Below, in pieces: positions 23,541-26,492 of a stretch of DNA of 26,492 nt. The translations under genes and the position numbers were made by a program. The notes beneath the pieces are model-generated. The model worked only from the letters and a program-made list of their open reading frames with translations, made no database searches and was not told where the DNA came from. Within the stretch, counting starts at the first letter, position 1. Each line of letters begins with the position of its first letter. The DNA is taken from positions 1-26,492 of the forward strand of contig CAJUHN010000018.1 of NCBI GenBank assembly GCA_910585935.1, written 5' to 3'. The DNA is from an uncultured Lachnospiraceae bacterium (GTDB taxonomy: Bacteria > Bacillota > Clostridia > Lachnospirales > Lachnospiraceae).

Positions 23541-23699
23541 TTGCTTTCACCTCATCCATTTCTTTGTTTTCTTCCCCCTTTGCTTGCGGTTTTACTCCGT
23601 TTCAATTGGATAGTCTACGATACAAAAGGGATTTGTTTCCATAAATTTTTCTATTTTTGTATAAATTTTTCCAAATTTATTGTAACTGTTTAGTTTCCC

Positions 23700-24314
23700 A
23701 TTTCACATATTTGGTTAAAATAATATGAAATGGGAAGTCATGCTTTTATATTTGAAACCATTTCATCATAACTTCCCTTTAAAATTATAATTTCCCACCA
23801 AGATAAATTTGAATGATTTTCCTAAATTTTAGTATAATTTTCCCTTTAAATCTTTGTGGAATAAATCAAAATGTTGTTTGACTATTTTGTTATTTGGATC
23901 TGCTTTTAATATTTGTTTACTAATTTCTAAAGTTTCCTCATCACTTAAGATTTTATCTGGCAGGGAGTTATAACTGATTAAATATTCTTTAAAATCTATA
24001 TTTTGAGGTTCTAACTCAACCGCTTTTTTTTGATGATAAAATCCAGCATAATAAGCACCTTCTATCCAACATAAGGGATTTGATAATAATATAGATGCGA
24101 AGTCATGTAAGGAAGCACTTTCATATTCAAGCAATAATTTAAGAACCACAGCATAAGGCACGATGGATTGTTTGCTAAATGATACATCTAAGAATATATC
24201 TTGTATTTCTTGACTTAATAATTCTTTATCTATATTTTTGACTAATTCTCCGGCTTCATCGACTTTTCCATCTGACAATAATTGAAATAATATTTCTTTA
24301 TCCTTATCATTCAT
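23700..24314 (-). repeat. Segmental duplication, unit 1 (gene plus downstream flank)
   Basis: About 600 bases covering the gene at 23829-24314 and some 125 bases beyond its stop reappear at 25925-26492. The non-coding flank is included: GCTTTTATATTTGAAAC and TTAAAATTATAATTTC are shared. Both units carry a hairpin of GGGAAGT-type arms past the stop, likely the family's terminator. Confidence 0.85.
23829..24314 (-). CDS. Uncharacterised 161-residue protein, probable immunity protein, copy 1
   Basis: An acidic, mostly helical soluble protein starting MNDKDKEILFQLLSDGKVDE, with no signal peptide or membrane segment. The C-terminal half (EPQNIDFKEYLISYNSLPDK and LEISKQILKADPNNKIVKQH) has the look of TPR-like helical pairs. 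I do not recognise a named family. A small soluble protein in tandem paralogs, beside an Imm8-like gene and broken relatives, fits a polymorphic-toxin immunity array; that role is inferred. A GGAGTAAT Shine-Dalgarno precedes the ATG. A near-identical copy lies at 26053-26492 and a deletion scar at 19275-19310. Confidence 0.7.
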   Translation of the reverse strand: MNDKDKEILFQLLSDGKVDEAGELVKNIDKELLSQEIQDIFLDVSFSKQSIVPYAVVLKLLLEYESASLHDFASILLSNPLCWIEGAYYAGFYHQKKAVELEPQNIDFKEYLISYNSLPDKILSDEETLEISKQILKADPNNKIVKQHFDLFHKDLKGKLY

Positions 24315-24384
24315 AACAACTCTATTACTCCTTATATAATCTAGTATTTTATATCATAAGTTTAGTAAAATATGGTAGATATGA

Positions 24385-24777
24385 TTATTCTATAAGATTT
24401 CGGGAAATTTTATAGTAATCACATATCCCTTGTTTTGGATCATAATATTCCCAATCTAAGTAATAATTAATTGCCAATGCCGTTTCTTCCCATGTATTTC
24501 TTGAACATTCTAATAATAATTTGTTAATTTCCTGTGTAACATAATCTATGTTTTCTTTCATACTAGATCCCGTAACAACAAAAATGGATCTTAATAACAT
24601 AGGACCTATTTCTTTAGAAAGTTTTTGTAATCGCTTTGGGGTTATGATTCTAAAGGAAAAATACTCTGAACCTTCCTCTCCCTTTTCACCAATACAAGCC
24701 TCTAAATGCATAACGAAATCTTTAATATCCTCTGGTTCTTCAATATCTAAAATACAATCTAAAACGGGTGTAATCAT
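24385..24777 (-). CDS. Imm8-like immunity protein
   Basis: A 130-residue soluble protein with a strong AGGAGG Shine-Dalgarno. It contains EGSEYFSFRIITPKRLQKL, which resembles the central strand of Immunity protein 8 (Imm8), a family protecting cells from polymorphic or contact-dependent toxins. It continues LLRSIFVVTGSSMKENIDYV and ends WEYYDPKQGICDYYKISRN. The Imm8 match is from memory of the motif and is moderate. It lies 70 bases upstream of the copy-1 gene in the same direction, so the two may be cotranscribed. No toxin gene is in the window. Confidence 0.6.
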   Translation of the reverse strand: MITPVLDCILDIEEPEDIKDFVMHLEACIGEKGEEGSEYFSFRIITPKRLQKLSKEIGPMLLRSIFVVTGSSMKENIDYVTQEINKLLLECSRNTWEETALAINYYLDWEYYDPKQGICDYYKISRNLIE

Positions 24778-24912
24778 TTTAATACCTCCTGTTAAAAATA
24801 TTAATCCTCAAAAATCTATATATTCTTTTACCTATATTATTTAATACTAACGGTTGTCAATTTTTTTAAAGTTTTGGTTTTTCTAGTATTAGATTTCTCA
24901 TTTTTTATGAAA

Positions 24913-25754
24913 TTAATATATTTCAAATAGTTCTTTATCATCTGAACTAATAATATCAAATATAATTTTAATTCTTGTTTTCTATATTTCCATAGACTTA
25001 TCATAAAGAATAATTTTATCTGTTTCATGAAACTCAGCTCCAAATTTTTCTAATAATAATTCTTCATATTTCTTATTTTTACATTGAATCGCTAATACAT
25101 CATATGCACTTTCTATTAGGTTTAAATAATAACTAAATTCTTTTATATCTTCTTTGTTTTCTGTAATAATAAGATTATATTCATCGCTAGAATGAAGTAA
25201 AAATTTATTTAAACTTTCTTCATCTTTTATTTGATACCAATCATAGGTATTATTCCAATCTTCTAAAATACCATCACTATAATAGGCACGAAAAGAATAA
25301 TTCGGAATATTTGTAAAACATTTATTTTCTTTTAAAAAAATTCTTCTTCTACATATTCTATAGAATCCATATATTTTCTTAAAATAGTTTTAATAATAGT
25401 TTTTATTCTTTCAGTATTTTTTAAAGAATTATTTTTTAATTTCTGTTTTAGGGCATGGATATCTTCCATATAGGGATTAAAAAATTCTTGATATTTTAAT
25501 GCTTGTATTATTTCTTCATTTATTTCTTGATTTATTTTTGCTTCTTCCTTAGTATCTAGATATAAAGAATTAGATACAAAGTCTTCATATAATTCATCAA
25601 TATATTCTTTTTTCCATTCTTCTTTCCATTCAATATACTGAAAATAATCTTTTCTTACATAAATATTAGATGCTTTATTTAATAATAATTGTATCAATTT
25701 TACGTGTTTTTCTACTGGATAAAAATTTAATGATATATACCATTCCTTTTTCAT
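24913..25754 (-). pseudogene. Broken gene for a ~280-residue uncharacterised protein
   Basis: It starts MKKEWYISLNFYPVEKHVKL behind an AAGGGGGG Shine-Dalgarno. The frame stops after EYVEEEFF at 25332, in a run of seven T on the coding strand (25334-25340). Adding one T continues it as LKENKCFTNIPNYSFRAYY and on through FGAEFHETDKIILYDKSMEI. There a TAG (24982-24984) interrupts; reading through gives KTRIKIIFDIISSDDKELFE before the final TAA. With one base restored the length is exactly 281 codons, which supports two separate lesions in one gene. It sits among the immunity-like genes and was probably one of them. Short frames at 24837-25043 are artefacts of it. Confidence 0.8.
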
Positions 25755-25924
25755 AAAATCCCCCCTTTCTTACTGATAAATTTTTATTTATTATCTAGTA
25801 ATACATGATGAATATGATTACCACTTTTTTTCTCTATCTAAATAGAAATAGTCTTAAACTACTTTCCTTTTTCCATTTATCTTTAGAAACTTATGTTCTA
25901 CTATAATTAACTTTAAGTTTTTTA

Positions 25925-26492
25925 GTTTTGATTAAAATAATATGAAAAGAGTAAAAGGGAAGTTATGCTTTTATATTTGAAACTATTTCATCATAACCTC
26001 CCTTTAAAATTATAATTTCTCACCAAGATAAATTTAATGATTTTTTTAAATTCTAGTATAATTTTCCCTTTAAATTTTTGAGAAATAAATCAAAATGTTG
26101 TTTGACTATTTTGTTATTTGGATCTGCTTTTAATATTTGTTTACTAATTTCTAAAGTTTCCTCATCACTTAAGATTTTATCTGGCAGGGAGTTATAACTG
26201 ATTAAATATTCTTTAAAACCTATATTTTGAGGTTCTAACTCAACGGCTTTTTTTTGATGATAAAATCCAGCATAATAAGCACCTTCTATCCAACATAAAG
26301 GATTTGATAATAATATAGATGCAAATTCATGTAAGTTAGCACTTTCATGTTCAAACAATAATTTAAGAACCACAGCATAAGGCACGATGGATTGTTTGCT
26401 AAATGATACCCTTAATAATATAGAACGTATTTCTTTATTTAACAACTTTTTATCTATATTTTTGATTAATTCTCCAGCTTCATCGACTTTTC
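25925..26492 (-). repeat. Segmental duplication, unit 2, running off the window
   Basis: It matches 23700-24314, flank and gene alike. Identity is highest over the last ~110 codons of the gene and lower near the 5' end, suggesting gene conversion or a patchy recombination boundary. The gap before it (25755-25925) is AT-rich and shows no gene. Confidence 0.85.
26053..26492 (-). CDS. Uncharacterised probable immunity protein, copy 2 (partial at window end)
   Basis: This is a paralog of the gene at 23829-24314. The frame is open to the last base, reading KVDEAGELIKNIDKKLLNKE, which aligns with KVDEAGELVKNIDKELLSQE of copy 1, so the true start is beyond the window. The TTG start one could draw at 26445 is internal. 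From VSFSKQSIVPYAVVLKLL onward the two proteins differ at only about eight positions. The region IDKKLLNKEIRSILLR is clearly more different. Function is as uncertain as for copy 1; the duplication suggests selection for divergent specificity or a recent array expansion. Confidence 0.75.
   Translation of the reverse strand, partial: KVDEAGELIKNIDKKLLNKEIRSILLRVSFSKQSIVPYAVVLKLLFEHESANLHEFASILLSNPLCWIEGAYYAGFYHQKKAVELEPQNIGFKEYLISYNSLPDKILSDEETLEISKQILKADPNNKIVKQHFDLFLKNLKGKLY

Noticed and set aside
24837..25043. 68-residue lysine-rich open frame
   Set aside because: It overlaps the reconstructed end of the broken gene at 24913-25754 in another frame, which shows better protein-like composition.
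25332..25754. Phase-variable gene switched by the T7 tract
   Set aside because: A second in-frame stop lies downstream (24982), so slippage alone would not restore a full-length protein. Loss of function is the simpler reading.

Overview
This window is the replication-origin region of a low-GC Gram-positive chromosome. The gene order (mnmE, khpB/jag, yidC, yidD, rnpA, rpmH, oriC, dnaA, dnaN, yaaA, recF, gyrB, gyrA), the AT-rich codon use and the protein sequences point to the Clostridia, most likely a Lachnospiraceae-type gut anaerobe. The family-level call is an inference from remembered protein similarity. No database was searched.

Positions 1-5606 hold the leftward operon. It contains rpmH, rnpA, yidD, yidC, khpB and mnmE: ribosomal protein L34, the RNase P protein, membrane-protein insertion factors and tRNA modification. 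A degraded IS605-type TnpB gene with its omega-RNA-like 3' flank sits between yidD and yidC. It has separated yidC from what looks like its own Shine-Dalgarno sequence.

Positions 5607-9524 hold oriC. By hand I count 20 exact TTATCCACA DnaA boxes upstream of dnaA, 9 between dnaA and dnaN, and 3 after dnaN. The dnaA-dnaN gap carries a textbook unwinding module (paired DnaA boxes, a GC-rich spacer, a CTA/TAC DnaA-trio and an AT-rich DUE), followed by three AT-rich repeats spaced at exactly 90 bp. The rightward replication and repair genes dnaN, yaaA, recF, gyrB and gyrA follow.

From 15312 to the end the window is accessory DNA. It holds a long palindromic repeat family, seen at three places and always just 3' of a gene. 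It also holds a complete IS605-type element (small ribbon-helix-helix-like ORF, TnpA, and a large TnpB lacking the usual zinc ribbon, between hairpin ends), an uncharacterised gene cut off at the element's right end, and a GC-rich insertion that folds as an exact four-way junction between 9-bp direct repeats. Further along are a GNAT acetyltransferase, a twice-frameshifted ABC ATPase remnant, an Rpn-family PD-(D/E)XK nuclease with a duplicated tail, and a second TnpB with intact active-site residues. The window ends in a cluster of small genes that look like an immunity-protein array: two near-identical paralogs, an 11-codon deletion scar of a third, an Imm8-like gene and a broken 280-residue gene.

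The conserved origin core is intact. Both accessory flanks show repeated insertion, duplication and decay. The most notable items are the in-frame-deleted, probably nuclease-dead TnpB inside the rpmH-yidC operon, the four-way-junction element, the palindromic repeats bracketing the origin, and the 90-bp repeats beside the unwinding site.
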